A stretch of DNA of 64,000 bases from Haliclona indistincta (Eukaryota > Porifera > Demospongiae > Haplosclerida > Chalinidae): NCBI GenBank assembly GCA_964017065.1, contig OZ024790.1:8063864-8127863 (forward strand), given 5' to 3'. The position numbers and the translations under genes were made by a program. Below are positions 1-11,354 of this stretch, piece after piece; the first letter of the stretch is position 1, and the number at the start of each line of letters is the position of its first letter. The notes below the pieces were generated by a model, which worked only from the letters and a program-made list of their open reading frames with translations, was not told the DNA's origin and ran no database searches.

Positions 1-1387
1 CACTACAGTGAACTGGGGTAGGTTCATCTTCATGCTCTAAGTTGTGGATTTAAAACGAATTTTTTTCAGGTGCACGGGTAAAGAGATAACTCTGAGTCAG
101 TGCAGCAGTAAGCGTGCAAGTACACGTTGCTTTGAGCATTCCGGAGATGCCGGCTTAAGATGTAACACTCCCGACGAATCTTCTTGCAATAATATCAAGC
201 CAGCAACAGTGAGTGACACGTACTTTAGACTTGCTTAACAAAAGATAGCTTTGTCTAACAGATTTAGATGCACTCATGTATAGTCAAAATTGTAACCCAC
301 GCACCATTTCGTTTCATTGCTGCTACTATAGGTGAGGTTGTCTGATATAGCCCATCCTAGAGGACCCAGCCAGCTTATCAGCATGCTTGAAGTACTCCAT
401 GACGGCAAGTGGGGTCGTGTATGTGGAGACTTGAAGCAGAGAACGTTCGGGACAGTAGCATGCCGTGATGCAAGAGCCATGTTTGCAGCCAGAGTTCGTA
501 CTGTTGCCGATAAGAGCTACTCAGGCCCAAGATTTTCAGGAGAATTCGAATGCACCGGAGATGAGCTGACAGCAGCTGAATGCAAGAGAAATCTCAGTGA
601 GGTGAAAGAGTGCAGCAAAGGATATGTAGTGCTAGATTGCTCATCAGGTAGGCTAGTCTTATCACATGCACACACCTTTAAATTTTTTTACCTTTCGACA
701 GATTTGCCTGATCTCGTTCCTGATGTGCAGCAGTTCTATTTTTCACTGATATTGCGTCCAACTATTCAAAGAATTGCTCTCGCTCATCTCAAATGTGCCT
801 ATGAGGAAAAATGCTTGTCAAGTTCTGCTATCGGTAAACCTAGAAACAACCTCCGGCATCTCCTGCGGTTCAACAGTCTCACCATGAATTACGGAAAAGC
901 GGACTTCCTACCAAGCAGACAGCCCCACCAATACCAATGGCATTCATGCCATCGCCACTACCACTCCTTTGAGAGATTTGTAGACTACGATTTACTCGAC
1001 TTAGACGGTAACAAAGTTGCCGATGGGCACAAAGCAAGCTTCTGTCTCGAGGACAGTTTGTGTGTGCGAGGGACACCTCCTTCATACAGGTGCCGAGCTC
1101 AGCAGGGGATATCGATAAACTGTGGTGATTTGTATGGAGCCTCATTGGACTGCCAGTGGATTGATGTTACTGATGTCCCCACTGGAAAGTATGTTCTAAG
1201 GAATATTATCAATCCATCGCGAGACACGATTGAGAGCGATTATCGCAACAACGAAATAAGTTGTCGAATTGACATCAACATCGAGACATCAAGAATTAGA
1301 GTCCATTGGTGCTCACATTCAGGTACGAACAAGCATGCATCTTTTACTCACCTCTCTTTCTCCCTTTGTCTCTCTGCAGATCACTGA
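1..1387 (+). CDS. LOXL2-like lysyl oxidase A, 3' part (5' end outside window)
   Basis: Secreted copper amine oxidase that oxidises peptidyl lysine to crosslink matrix proteins (family knowledge). Exons: 1-17, 70-208, 332-647, 702-1322, 1380-1387; all internal junctions are GT/AG and keep frame. The first three exons give the end of one SRCR domain and a complete second SRCR domain. The 702-1322 exon is the catalytic lysyl oxidase domain with the copper-binding run WHSCHRHYHSFERF, the quinone-forming lysine in DGHKASFCLED, and the partner tyrosine in GDLYGASLDCQW, so the LTQ cofactor can form and the enzyme should be active. The last coding exon is only 8 bases and adds Asp-His-stop. It lies upstream of a paralogue in the same orientation and shares its intron positions, so the pair is a tandem duplication. 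Signal peptide and earlier SRCR domains lie left of the window. Confidence 0.93.
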
Positions 1388-1628
1388 AACAAAGTACTTT
1401 CCACTCATACACATCATTGTAGTATAAAATTTATTATTATGTAACTCAGAATAACTTGACAATAAAAATTTATTTTGCTCGTAATATTATCATTTGCAGC
1501 GTACCCACATCCAGCGAGCCCCTCCCTTGCCCTCGTGGTTGCAAACCTTTAGCGCGCGCGCGCGCCAACCGGCAGCAGGACAAATTACAAAAGGCTCTCT
1601 TTTGACGGGATAATTCTATTTCTTCACG
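1388..1628 (+). promoter_or_regulatory. Intergenic: polyA signal of LOX-A and presumed promoter of LOX-B
   Basis: The 241 bases between the two lysyl oxidase genes hold an AATAAA at 1461-1466 (likely polyA signal of the upstream gene) and a run of alternating GC at 1552-1564 shortly before the ATG of the next gene. No TATA box is obvious. The promoter role is inferred from position only. Confidence 0.5.
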
Positions 1629-3056
1629 ATGTCTGCTACTCGCCTTGCAGTGCTATTGGTGGCGCTCTGCCTGCGTACTGCAGCTGCGCAGAAAGAAGGC
1701 GATCTACGGCTAGTTGGAGGAGCTAAATGTGGCGAGGGTAGAGTGGAGATATATCACAGCAGAGAATGGGGGACTGTTTGTGATGATCGCTTTGATTTGA
1801 ACGACGCTAGAGTGATTTGCAGGCAACTGGGCTACAGAGAACCGAAGTACGTTTGGTTCAATGCGTTCTTCGGTCAAGGAACCGGACCAATATGGGTGGA
1901 TGGTTTGAACTGCAGAGGTTCTGAGAGTCGACTTGTTGATTGCTCGTTTAACGGCTTTGGTATACATGATTGTAGGCATCACGAGGACGCGGGGGTCACC
2001 TGTGGAGAAAGACTGATTGACTCTGCTCCAGATTTACCAACTAGAATCACCTGCCCACCTAACCATCAAGGAGCATGCAATACCTGTCCAACGGATGATG
2101 GTCCTGTTGCTGTGCAAGGGATAGTAGAGGAACTGCTGGAAGGTCAGTGGCGGCCGGTATCAGGACAGGAGTGGACGATTGAAGGTGCTCATAGAGTCTG
2201 TGACGAGTTAGGATTCCCTCGAGCTGTCTCTATTCCTAGTCTTTCCACACTTTGGCCCAATTGGGAAATTTGTGGGTTGCAAATGAGGGGTAGTGGGGAG
2301 AGCCCACTTCTTGGCTGTTCACCAGAGCAACGAGAATATCTTGAATCTTTGAGGAACACTACTGTCCATCATAATGAATGCCAAGGCAGTTGCTGTTTTT
2401 TGTCAAGAACTTTAGCTCAGACTTCATTATCAAATGTTTCAGTTGCTACAGTTGCTTGTGCATATAGCAATGCAACAGCTTCTTCAACAGAGGTGAGCGG
2501 TATACATATTAGATTTCAAATAGTATTACTTGGTTTTACAGACTTATCGTCTACGTGGGGGCCCACTTCCTTGGATGGGTCGAGTGGAGGTCAGAATTAA
2601 CGGAATAGTTGGAACTATATGTGATCTCGGATGGAACAAACCAGCAGCCAGTGTAGTGTGCCGTGCATTGGGGTACGGCTCTGCTGCTGAGCTATACAGC
2701 CGCTCATATTTCGGACGCGGAGGTGGTCGTTTCCTAGAATTTAAACCAATACACTATACTAATGTCAAGTAAGACAATAATTATGGTGCATGTATATATT
2801 TATATCTCATGCTTGCACAGGTGTACCACTGGACGTGAGGCACTGCTGAGTCAGTGCGAAAATGGGGATTATGATTCAGGGTGTCATAGCCACATCAGAG
2901 ACGCCGGAGTGAGATGTAATGTTCCAGATAGGTCTTCTTGCGCTAACAAAAAGCCTAATACTGTGAGTTACTAGACTCGCCCTGATAAAGATAATTAGAC
3001 CACTGCTTTGATGTGTTCCAAATACTATTTACTATAGTCCAAATTCCCACACTAGT

Positions 3057-3116
<60 letters not shown>

Positions 3117-4247
3117 CCTCTCTCAAATACTTTTCTGCATCTTCTTTCACACACACACACACACTCTCTCTCTCTCTCTCTCTCTCTCCCTCTTAATGCA
3201 ACAGGTAAGGCTAACTAGTCGTTTTGTCAGGAATCGAGAGGTCCTTCGTACACTGGAAGTACTTCATAACGGAAGATGGGGTAGAGTCTGTGGCAGATTA
3301 AAGAATCAAAGATCATTTGCAACAACAGTTTGTCGTGAAACTATGGGCATGTTTGCTGCACAGGTTCATAACATATCTGATTCGAGATACTCAGGGGTTA
3401 ATTTTACTGCAATATTCGGATGCACTGGAAATGAGCTGATGGCAGTCGATTGCCGCCAAACAATCAGAGAAGTAGCACGGTGCAGTGACGGCTATGTGGC
3501 GATACAATGCTCATCAGGTATGTGTACCATGTATTGTTGTGCATAGTTATCGTTGTTATTTCAGATTTACCTGACCTGGTTCCAAATCTGGATCAGTTCA
3601 GGCGTTCTTTGGTGTCCAATCCTTATATTACACAAAGCTACTTAACGTATCTTAAATGTGCACAAGAAGAAAAATGCCTGGCTCGATCAGCGGAAGGCTT
3701 GCCACGATATGCACTTCGTTCTCTGCTGAAATTTGACAGTTTGACCATGAATTACGGGAGGGCAGATTTCAAACCTAACCTACAGTCTGAAGACTACCTC
3801 TGGCACTCCTGCCATCAGCACTTTCACTCATTTGAGCGTTTTGTCGACTATGACATACTGAGTCAACTTGGCTTCAGAGTCGCTGACGGGCACAAAGCAA
3901 GCTTCTGTCTCGAGGACAGTATATGTGATACCGGATCCTATAGAAGATTCTCATGTAGCAGAGGACAAGGCATATCGGTAAATTGTGGAGATCTCTATAG
4001 GAACTACCTTGACTGCCAATGGATTGATGTCAGTGACGTGCGCTCAGGGAGGTACATCATCCGACAGTTTGTCAACCCAAGTCGAGAATCGTTCGAAAGC
4101 GACTATCTCAACAACGAAATCAGATGTGTCATTGACTTAGATGCTCCACGAAGACGCTACCGAGTCCGAGAATGCAAGCAGTCTGGTAAGCTGTACGACT
4201 TATACCAATACCACACACTTCATCTCCATCTCTCTACAGATCACTGA
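1629..4247 (+). CDS. LOXL2-like lysyl oxidase B (4 SRCR + LOX)
   Basis: Complete secreted lysyl oxidase of 724 residues in six exons: 1629-2492, 2542-2768, 2821-2962, 3205-3517, 3565-4185, 4240-4247. Residues 1-20 are a signal peptide (start MSATRLAVLLVALCLR). Four SRCR-type domains follow: the first is canonical (about 27-125), the second is divergent and long (about 140-288), the third spans the 2542 and 2821 exons, the fourth is the 3205 exon. The catalytic domain carries WHSCHQHFHSFERF for copper, Lys626 in DGHKASFCLED and Tyr660 in GDLYRNYLDCQW, the two residues that form the LTQ cofactor in animal enzymes. Four SRCR domains plus LOX is the LOXL2/3/4 layout; human LOXL2 is 774 residues. 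The start was chosen because it begins the signal peptide. The last coding exon is 8 bases long, as in gene A. Confidence 0.95.
3059..3193 (+). repeat. (CT)n/(CA)n microsatellite before the fourth SRCR exon
   Basis: Near-uninterrupted CT dinucleotides with a short CA block end about 12 bases before the AG that opens the exon at 3205, so the array forms the polypyrimidine tract of that intron. Confidence 0.9.
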
Positions 4248-4476
4248 GCTGCTGTTCACTTATTTTTATCCTTGTATAAACTCAACATGTGACTGTTGAT
4301 AGTTGTGGAGATGATCTTTATTTTTTTTAATTACAGCAAATTTATATTCACTAGATTTTGGGAAAATAATTCAAGATCAACGCTAGCTATAAATGAAGCA
4401 ACTATGGTTATAGAGACTAGTAGACAATTGGGATAAGGGAAAATTTTCCTGTGAAAGCTGTAGTCATTTTGTATTT
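4248..4476. other. Short convergent 3' intergenic region
   Basis: The 229 bases between the stop codons of lysyl oxidase B and the Rh gene are AT-rich, with a T8 run near 4321. I see no open frame or convincing polyA signal beyond AT-rich stretches. Confidence 0.5.
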
Positions 4477-7400
4477 TCACACAGTAGTGGTAGGGTGAGA
4501 GGTTTGCGAGCTTTCTTCATCTTCCTCTTCTCTTCTTTCACCGTTTTTCTTGTCGAGCTCGACCTCTAGCGATTTTCTAAGCTGGATTGGGTTGTGCTTT
4601 CCATTGGTGACTAGCGGAGACCTGTTACCATCTCCAGGGCCCGGGAGATAGTTATCAGCATCGTCAGGCAGCTAGGGAAAAACAGTAGAAGCTTAATTAT
4701 TTTGCGACTATTTCACATACCTCCCAGTACGGTTCGTCATCAAAAACTGATTCGTTCTTGACTGGCAGGAATAGAGGTAGGACACGCACCAGTGAACCTG
4801 CATCACATGACAGTCATGTGATAGTCTTTTTTTTCAATGGTGAAAATACCAATAAAGTACACAAAACAAGGGCAAATGTAAAACAGGTGATACAGCAAAA
4901 TAGGATAAGGACTGAAGACAGTACGGATAGTCACAAAGCACATTCGAACTCCAGTCACGTGACATCACATTTTAGTCAAGTGACATTGCAGAGTAGTCAT
5001 GTGACATACCTGAGACCAGTCCTCCGATGATGGCGACCAATAGCGTAGAGGCTAACAGCGCTAGCTGGTAAGCAGCTTGCTCTATAGCAGAGCGACCGCT
5101 GCCAGGCTCAACACCCAGTAGGATCTGCTGTGCAGTGATGTTACCAGGAGCCCGTTCTGGGAACACTAGATAAAGACTGCAGAAGACAGGTCACAAGTTA
5201 CAACTGCTCTGACGTCTGTAATAAGAGCCTTGCTTAACAGGCACTAGTGCACCCATATAGTGGGTCAGAGGTTAGTGGCAATCAAAATGGGCTCTAAATG
5301 GGCTCTAAATACACTTCAAAGGTTAGGCTAGAACCACTAAACATAGGTTGAAGGTTCACACAATTGATATCTTCTTATTTGGGCACAGCTAAATATTTCA
5401 TGGCGCGTTCATCTCACCTCTCTCCGTACTCCACCTTGTTCATACCAGACCCATAGTGAGCTACCCCAGCAGCCACTGCTGAGGCTAATGCAGACAACAC
5501 TCCAGGCATGCCGTGGAGATTGTGCACTCCACACGAGTCATATATATGCAGCCGCTCCAACTGGGGCTGCAGAGATCACATGACCATCACATGTACGTCA
5601 CATGACGTGCTTACCGAGAGAAAGCGATATCCAAGTACAGAAACTACACCCGATACTACACCAATGAGGATGGCCCCCCAAGGGTTAATTATCATGTCCG
5701 CAACAGACCCTACAGCAACTCCTCCAGCTAAAGTAGCATTCTGCACATGTACCTGGAGAAAAGCACTTTTGAACGCATCTCCCAAGCTAAAACACTGGAC
5801 AACTATTATTCTTTCAGTGCCTTTGGGTGTGTGTGGGAAGACAATAGGTAGTGCAACTTAAATTCAGTAAACTATTGCACAAATCATGATTTCATCTAAA
5901 CAGTAGGAAAACATAGACAGGTCATAAGATACTGAAACTCTCTGATCGAAAGGCAGCTATGACAGTTTGTGGTTCTGTATGCTCTAGACAATAAAACATA
6001 TGTCAGCTAGTTGATCAATACATAGTTACAACAGTGTCATAAACGAGTAATCAAGATTTCTTATCTACTAGTGGAAGCTAGTCATAAACAAATTTTAAAC
6101 GAATAAGGCACAGCCAGTATGATAATGAAATTATACTAGTATGCATTTTGTACAGTTCTTTGGCTTACCATGTCTAGCTTTTTATTCCCGTTCACATACA
6201 TTGAGAATATGTACGTGGATATTACACTGCCGGTTAGTGAGAAATATGTGTTGATGATAGCGCGATATTGAGCATTGCCCTGAGCTAGACCACCATTGAA
6301 ACTCGGCCAAAACACCCAAAGAAAGATTGTGCCTGGAGAGAATAGTAGCATTCACTCACTCACTCGCTTGCTTTCTTCCTCTCACTCACTCACTCACCCA
6401 CCCACCCACCCACTCACTCACTCACTCACTCACTCACTCACTCACTCACTCACTCACTCAGCCATTTACTCACCAATCATAGCAAACAAGTCTGAGTGAT
6501 AAACACTCGAGTTTCTAGCATGTTCTTTCGGTTTCCTTATGTTGACCATGATAGAGGCAGCTAGACCAAAATATGCTCCGAAGGTATGTATCAGCATTGA
6601 GCCGCCTACATCAGCTGCTTTGAAAACATACGAGTTGATAGCGAAGTTCCCAGCGTAGAAAATGATTTCAAAGAAAGCGATTGTGACCATTTGGAAGGGG
6701 CTGGCTCTGCCTAGCATGGATCCAAACGTGATGAGGACAGTAGCTGATGCAAAATCAGAGTTGATCATGCTATGAGAGAGAGAGGGAGAGAGAGGGAGAG
6801 AGAGAGAAGGAGGGAAGGAGAGAGGGAGAGAGAGAAAGAAAGAGAGAGATAGTGGGGTTGTAGCAAGATTTTCTCACTTCTCTAGGTTGGCATGTATAAT
6901 GAATTCACTGGCACCATCCATAGCTTGGTGTATGAAGCTGAAAAACCCTTCCACTAGGGTGGACCACTGGATCGCGAATGCTGCCAGCAACAGGTTGAAT
7001 CCAATGCTGCTGTAACCATAGCGACGCATAAAGGTCATCAGAAAACCGAATCCGATGAAAATCATGACGTGAATGTCTTGAAAAACTGCAGAGTAGAGCA
7101 GCAGGTGAGTCTAAGTCACTCACTAAACTTCCTTATCAGCTAGGTAACAATAGACAAAATAAACAAGATAAGCTACCTACCCACATGCTTTCAATGAACA
7201 AAGTCATTACGGAAACTGATATGTGCACTAGTACAATTTTCACTGACTATACACCACTGCACAGATGCGCAACAAACCACAGAAACTAGCAGCTATTGCA
7301 CATTCATAATCGGTTACGTTCTGTAACTTGAAGCACATGCTCTCTTTCTCCTTACATGGATACAGCTTGGTTGTGTCTCGTGTGCTCTCCAGGCTCGCAA

Positions 7401-7581
7401 CTAACTCATCGATCTCAGGAACTCTTCCAGACTCGTTCAGCTCCAGAAGCAGTTCTTTCTCTCTGTTCGCCCTGCCGCCCACATCGTAACGCACGAACAA
7501 GAAGAAGAACAAAAAGAACACGGCCTGAGCTGCGAGAAGAAAACTTGGGAAGAGCAACCTTTCTGGATGCCGGCACGCCAT
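4477..7581 (-). CDS. Rh-type ammonium transporter (RhBG/RhCG-like)
   Basis: Membrane channel for NH3/ammonium of the Amt/Rh family, 539 residues, complete. Exons (- strand order): 7356-7581, 6878-7085, 6474-6769, 6169-6332, 5615-5752, 5418-5566, 5010-5176, 4721-4797, 4477-4671; lengths sum to 1620 and every phase fits. Family signatures are easy to see: [32 protein letters not shown] (pore His about 206), [14 protein letters not shown], and [11 protein letters not shown] (pore His about 362). The twin pore histidines are thus kept, so transport should work. Ends in a charged cytosolic tail rich in Glu after YWE, as in human RhCG (479 residues). The ATG at 7581 was preferred to upstream in-frame ATGs because it directly precedes the first hydrophobic helix. 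In sponges such a protein would suit ammonia excretion (inference). Confidence 0.96.
6350..6472 (+). repeat. (TCAC)n tetranucleotide array at a donor site
   Basis: TCAC repeats with a CCCA-variant block. On the gene (-) strand the array reads GTGA and begins right after the 5' splice site of Rh exon 3 (donor GT at 6473-6472). Confidence 0.9.
6771..6851 (+). repeat. (GA)n microsatellite next to Rh exon 3 acceptor
   Basis: GA-rich array on +, therefore CT-rich on the coding strand, touching the 3' splice site of Rh exon 3 (exon starts at 6769 on -). Confidence 0.9.
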
Positions 7582-8107
7582 GTCGAGACTAGAGCTGCGA
7601 AAATGTGTACAGTACCGAATCATTGATTTGGGGCAGTTTGGGGTGCACATGGTATTTTATCATACGACGAAAACGTTAATTAGCTCGTTACGTCAACTTG
7701 TGGGACCACCCAAGGAAACCCCCCAGCTAGCAATGGCAATGTACTCACTTGGTGTTGTCCAATTGATCTTGAGTGTGGCGAAGGTGCCTTCCACCAAGCA
7801 GGTCTGATCTGGTATATTACAGCAAATTTCAGCTATCTTGCTCTATGAATTGCAGTTATTTAAAAACACATGATAATTAAAATGCAAAATCCAGGTCATC
7901 AGCATGCAAATACCCACAGTTAAACCATAGTATGAATAATTCTCTTTGATGTAACGAACGTTAATGAGGGCTATAAATCGTGCACGCGTTTCAAGATGGC
8001 CGCCGCGTTCGAGAATCCACAAACAAACGGCGCTCGGGCTGCCCTGCGGTCTTCCTGCGACGCAAGGTAGCCAGGTAGACGTTAGGCAAGCAGCGCACTA
8101 TGGTTTA
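7582..8107. other. Intergenic region upstream of the Rh gene
   Basis: No gene is visible. It holds the presumed Rh promoter and an AAGATGGCCGCC motif near 7993, a YY1-like site that recurs in several repeats of this window. The role is unknown. Confidence 0.4.
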
Positions 8108-8187
8108 AAGTAGTTATATACCTCACAGTCGGTGTTTAAGCATTATTAACACCTCCTGATCGGTATATAACTACTATTTACGAGACC
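8108..8187. repeat. Small imperfect inverted repeat
   Basis: The arm AGTAGTTATATACC near 8110 returns as GGTATATAACTACT near 8160, with GTGTTTA/TAACAC extending the pairing around a short loop. A small palindrome of unknown origin. Confidence 0.6.
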
Positions 8188-8378
8188 ATGCACGACAATC
8201 ATTTATTCTAAGAAAATGAACGAATTGTAAAGTATTGAACTAGCAATGACCAAGAGTTGGTCAATAAGTTTTGGTCTTTCATTATGCATCTTTCCTGTCA
8301 TCAAATACAACATCATGATGAAATTTACTGTAATGCTTCCTCAGGCTCAATTCTGCATTTTTGCTAGGTAAAGTAGTG

Positions 8379-8958
8379 TTAAGGTGGCGGTGCAAGGACT
8401 TAATATTCAAATTATTCATAGGTGCACTGTGGTTGAATAACTATTTATAAACAAACCGATCTCCCATAAGAGTATGGCAGAAATAATACACGGATGGTTT
8501 GTACACGTTTTCTCGACTTCTGAGCAAGAGATCGACGCGCTGTAAACGCAGTGCTATTCAGTAGCATCTTGCGCACAAACGTATAGAGCGAATTTTCGTA
8601 ATAGCGCTTACTTTTTTTACAGCGTAGTTTTTTCTAGTGCACGAACGCTGCTTTGCTACCTTCGCGAACGAATATCGACAAATCGCTCTATACGTTTCTG
8701 CGCAAGATGGTACTGAATAGTACTGCGTTTACAGCGCGTCGATCTCTAGCTCAGAAGTCGAGAAAACGTGTACAAACCATGTAGCAGAAGCGAGGTCTTT
8801 TGTGCGTACCCGAGAGCGTCACCAGCTCGCCATAGTTGCACGGCAGGTAGTGTTAGACTTGGTCTAATCAATAAAAGCACTTTTGTGCATATATGCTAAG
8901 CAGAAAACAAGATGCAGCACATCAAAGTCCCCCATAAAATCATGCACCGCCCCCTTAA
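8379..8958. mobile_element. TTAA-bounded MITE (piggyBac-like ends)
   Basis: Begins TTAAGGTGGCGGTGCA and ends with the inverted TGCACCGCCCCCTTAA (15 of 16 bases pair), so a 580-base element is bounded by TTAA on both sides. TTAA target duplications are the hallmark of piggyBac-type transposons (family knowledge). No transposase frame is present, so it would be non-autonomous. A second, larger hairpin sits inside it (8494-8780). Confidence 0.65.
8494..8780. repeat. Long hairpin inside the MITE
   Basis: A left arm of about 105 bases starting ATGGTTTGTACACGTTTTCT at 8494 returns inverted, ending at 8780, with few mismatches. Arms flank a loop of about 70 bases. This is foldback structure nested inside the TTAA element. 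Confidence 0.85.
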
Positions 8959-9495
8959 GTGGATGAAATGCTGGATTGAGCATTAGACATTAGACCCTCC
9001 TGTTGTAAAGAATTTCTGAAGTCCTTTCCCGTTTTTGACAAGTCTTCAGCGAGACAACTTTTTAACAACGCTGCCAAAACTGCCATCTCTGCCTCTCATG
9101 TCATCTTTATGGCTAGGAATTCTGATCATTGGCCTACAGACAAACCTTTACTTAATTAGGTCTTAGTCACTAATTTATTTTTCTAATTATTATTATCATT
9201 TATTTTTCATTTCTTTTCTTGATAATATTATTACAGTTGTTTATGTATCATTCACCCTTGCCAAGCTCATGCTTCATTTGTTAGTATGTATCCTTGTGAC
9301 CTAGGGTTACTTCCATTGCAGTTCTCTTTTGTTCTCCTTTATTGTGTACGCTTGTGTACTATTATAACAAGTTGGTTTCCCCCCCTCAAGATAGCAGAAA
9401 TTTGCGTTACTAAGCAGGTCTGGTATGCCAGTGATTCATCTACCTGCTGTCCCATTGAGAGTTTGTTAACAAACTTGCATGCATGTCCATGCAGC
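8959..9495. other. Intergenic, no feature seen
   Basis: No frame, splice-site set or repeat structure that I can support between the MITE and the reverse-transcriptase fragment. Confidence 0.5.
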
Positions 9496-9653
9496 TAGAC
9501 TGGCCTCTCTTTCGGCTAATCCCTCTAAGACCTGGCTTTTGGTAAAGGATGAGTTCTTGGACAAAGCCAAGGACTTGTTCTCTGACTCTGGTCTGTCTAT
9601 CACTCGTGAAGGCAGACCTGCATGTTTCGGGCTCTCCACTTGCCTCTTCTAAA
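9496..9653 (+). pseudogene. Reverse-transcriptase fragment of a retroelement
   Basis: In frame from 9496 the DNA reads ARLASLSANPSKTWLLVKDE and then DSGLSITREGRP before a stop. The KTWLLVK...EGRP pattern is typical of the region between RT and the C-terminal part in a group of non-LTR-like elements common in marine invertebrates. The homology is from memory, and the fragment is short and broken at both ends. Confidence 0.55.
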
Positions 9654-9760
9654 TTTATCTCAAATTGGGGGCTCATGTAAATTTCATGCATGGGTGGGCT
9701 TGTACAAGTTTACGACTAATATTGAAAACATTAACAAGAACTCAAAATTAAAAATTTTAT

Positions 9761-11265
9761 TCAGTTTTGTCTGGTTACATCATTTCCTGAGGGCACTCGT
9801 AGAGAAATCACACTGACCCTATGGGCGGAGCCTGCCGACATTGCTGACTGATCCAGAGCTGCCGCTATGAACACCTTCAGTCTGTCTCTGATGGCAGAGA
9901 ACGCCAGTCGATGCTGGGGAGATGTATTCCAGCATTGCTGCATCATGGTGTATACGCCGGCAGGGCAGTGCTTGGGTTGAGAAAGAAGATGCGATGTTAG
10001 GATGCTTTGAGCTACTTGGGCATTGTTCATAGTAGCATAGGGTCGGGCACCTAGTGACATGACCTCCCATAGTAGGACACCGTACGACCACACATCGGAG
10101 TAGATGGAGAACTGGTTGGATTTGAGTGACTCTGGTGCTAACCATCTTAAAGGCAGAGGATAGTTCTCTTTGGATGCTATAGAGCAGTAGTCTGCAGACT
10201 GTAGCTCATAGCTCAACCCGAAATTAGCTAGTTTGACATTCAACCCTGGTCCGACCTGTATTGATGAAAAGGAAGAAAATTAAACAACAAAGTGTGTTTG
10301 TATTATATATTGAAACTTACATGACAGTTTCTGGCTGCGAGATCCTTGTGCACGAACCCTTTTCCTGTAAGGTAATCCATTGCGTTTGCAACCTGCAACC
10401 CAATGTTGAGCAGCTCATCAACTCCCACTAACTGCTGGGTGCTCGTAGAGGCATCGGTGTCCGCTATACTGTCAAAATCAATCCAGACAGCTGCTGTTGA
10501 CTGCAAGAAAGTATCCAAAGGACCAAACTCCAGGTATTCGTAAACCATATATCGAGGTGTGTCACTCGTGCACACACCCAGGAGGGTTAAGATGTTTGGG
10601 TGATAAAATCCAGAAGCACAGACCATTTCTACATTGAAAAACTGCTGGACAGAGGCGTCTGACTCTTCTCTTAAACTCTTGACAAGGACAGTTGTGGAAG
10701 TACCGTCCTCAGAACGAATTCCCAGCGCCTCTCCCTTGTAAACTTTACCGAAGTTGGTCTCTTTAAGGTCGCCTGTTAGACAGACAGCACTGTTAGGTAT
10801 CTCGAGCGCCTGCACTCGCTGCTTTGGTAGTAGAGTATGGAGATTTTCTCTCCAGCCGATCCGTACCCTCGAACGCCCGAATCTAATGACACGCCGGGTG
10901 GATGCTTCTCCGATTCGTTGCAGCAGTCTACTCACGCGTCGGCCTCGAGGCAACAACAGTGTTCGCCGATTATCCTCGCTTGTCACGGGCTGCTGAGTGG
11001 AGCTTGTTCTTCGCGATCTGCTGCGCTCGGTGTCGTCATCTGCGCCGTCATGGTGATCAGTCGGAGGCGCCCGCCCACAGCAGTAGAGAACAACGATGGT
11101 GCCCGTTACAAAGACCAACAGTACTCCAGCGAGCGCGCCGAGTGCTATAATGACGATCACAAACAGTTGGAGCTGAGGACTGCCTTCTGGAAGACTGGAG
11201 ACCGACACTACTGGGGACCCTGTGACTGTAGGATCTGGGAAAAGAGAGAGAGAATTGCTAGCCAT
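9761..11265 (-). CDS. PTK7-like receptor tyrosine pseudokinase (ectodomain missing or not found)
   Basis: Single-pass receptor with a tyrosine-kinase-like domain, exons 10321-11265 and 9761-10255 (479 residues from the ATG at 11265). A transmembrane helix lies at about 34-62, then a basic juxtamembrane region and the kinase fold. VLVKSL keeps the ATP-site lysine, but the glycine loop is reduced to NFGKVYKG, the catalytic loop is HKDLAARNC, and the DFG motif is changed to NFG (KLANFGLS). Loss of the metal-binding Asp predicts little or no activity, as in PTK7/CCK4, which also has VLVKSL and FVHKDLAARNC. DVWSYGVLLWEV and CPAGVY complete the C-lobe. There is no signal peptide. A good 3' splice site just inside the frame (AG before 11234) allows upstream exons instead, but EIF2B2 begins only 89 bases away. 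An Ror/MuSK-type relationship is the main alternative. Confidence 0.8.
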
Positions 11266-11354
11266 GATACAGCCACGCCCTTCTTTCTGGAAGCTAGAGG
11301 CGTGGCTCGTAAATATTATAGGGCGTGGCTAAGCATGTGCTATCAAACATTAAA
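11266..11354. promoter_or_regulatory. 89-base divergent spacer with GCGTGGC boxes
   Basis: The sequence between the receptor ATG (-) and the EIF2B2 ATG (+) contains three GCGTGGC-type boxes (GCCACGCCC once, GGCGTGGCT twice), which resemble Sp/KLF sites. The EIF2B2 start lies in AAAATGGCGGAC, a YY1-like context. A shared bidirectional promoter is inferred from position. Confidence 0.5.

Noticed and set aside
7582..7650. Upstream in-frame ATG extending the Rh protein N-terminus
   Set aside because: The added residues are polar and not found in the family; the ATG at 7581 directly precedes the first helix.
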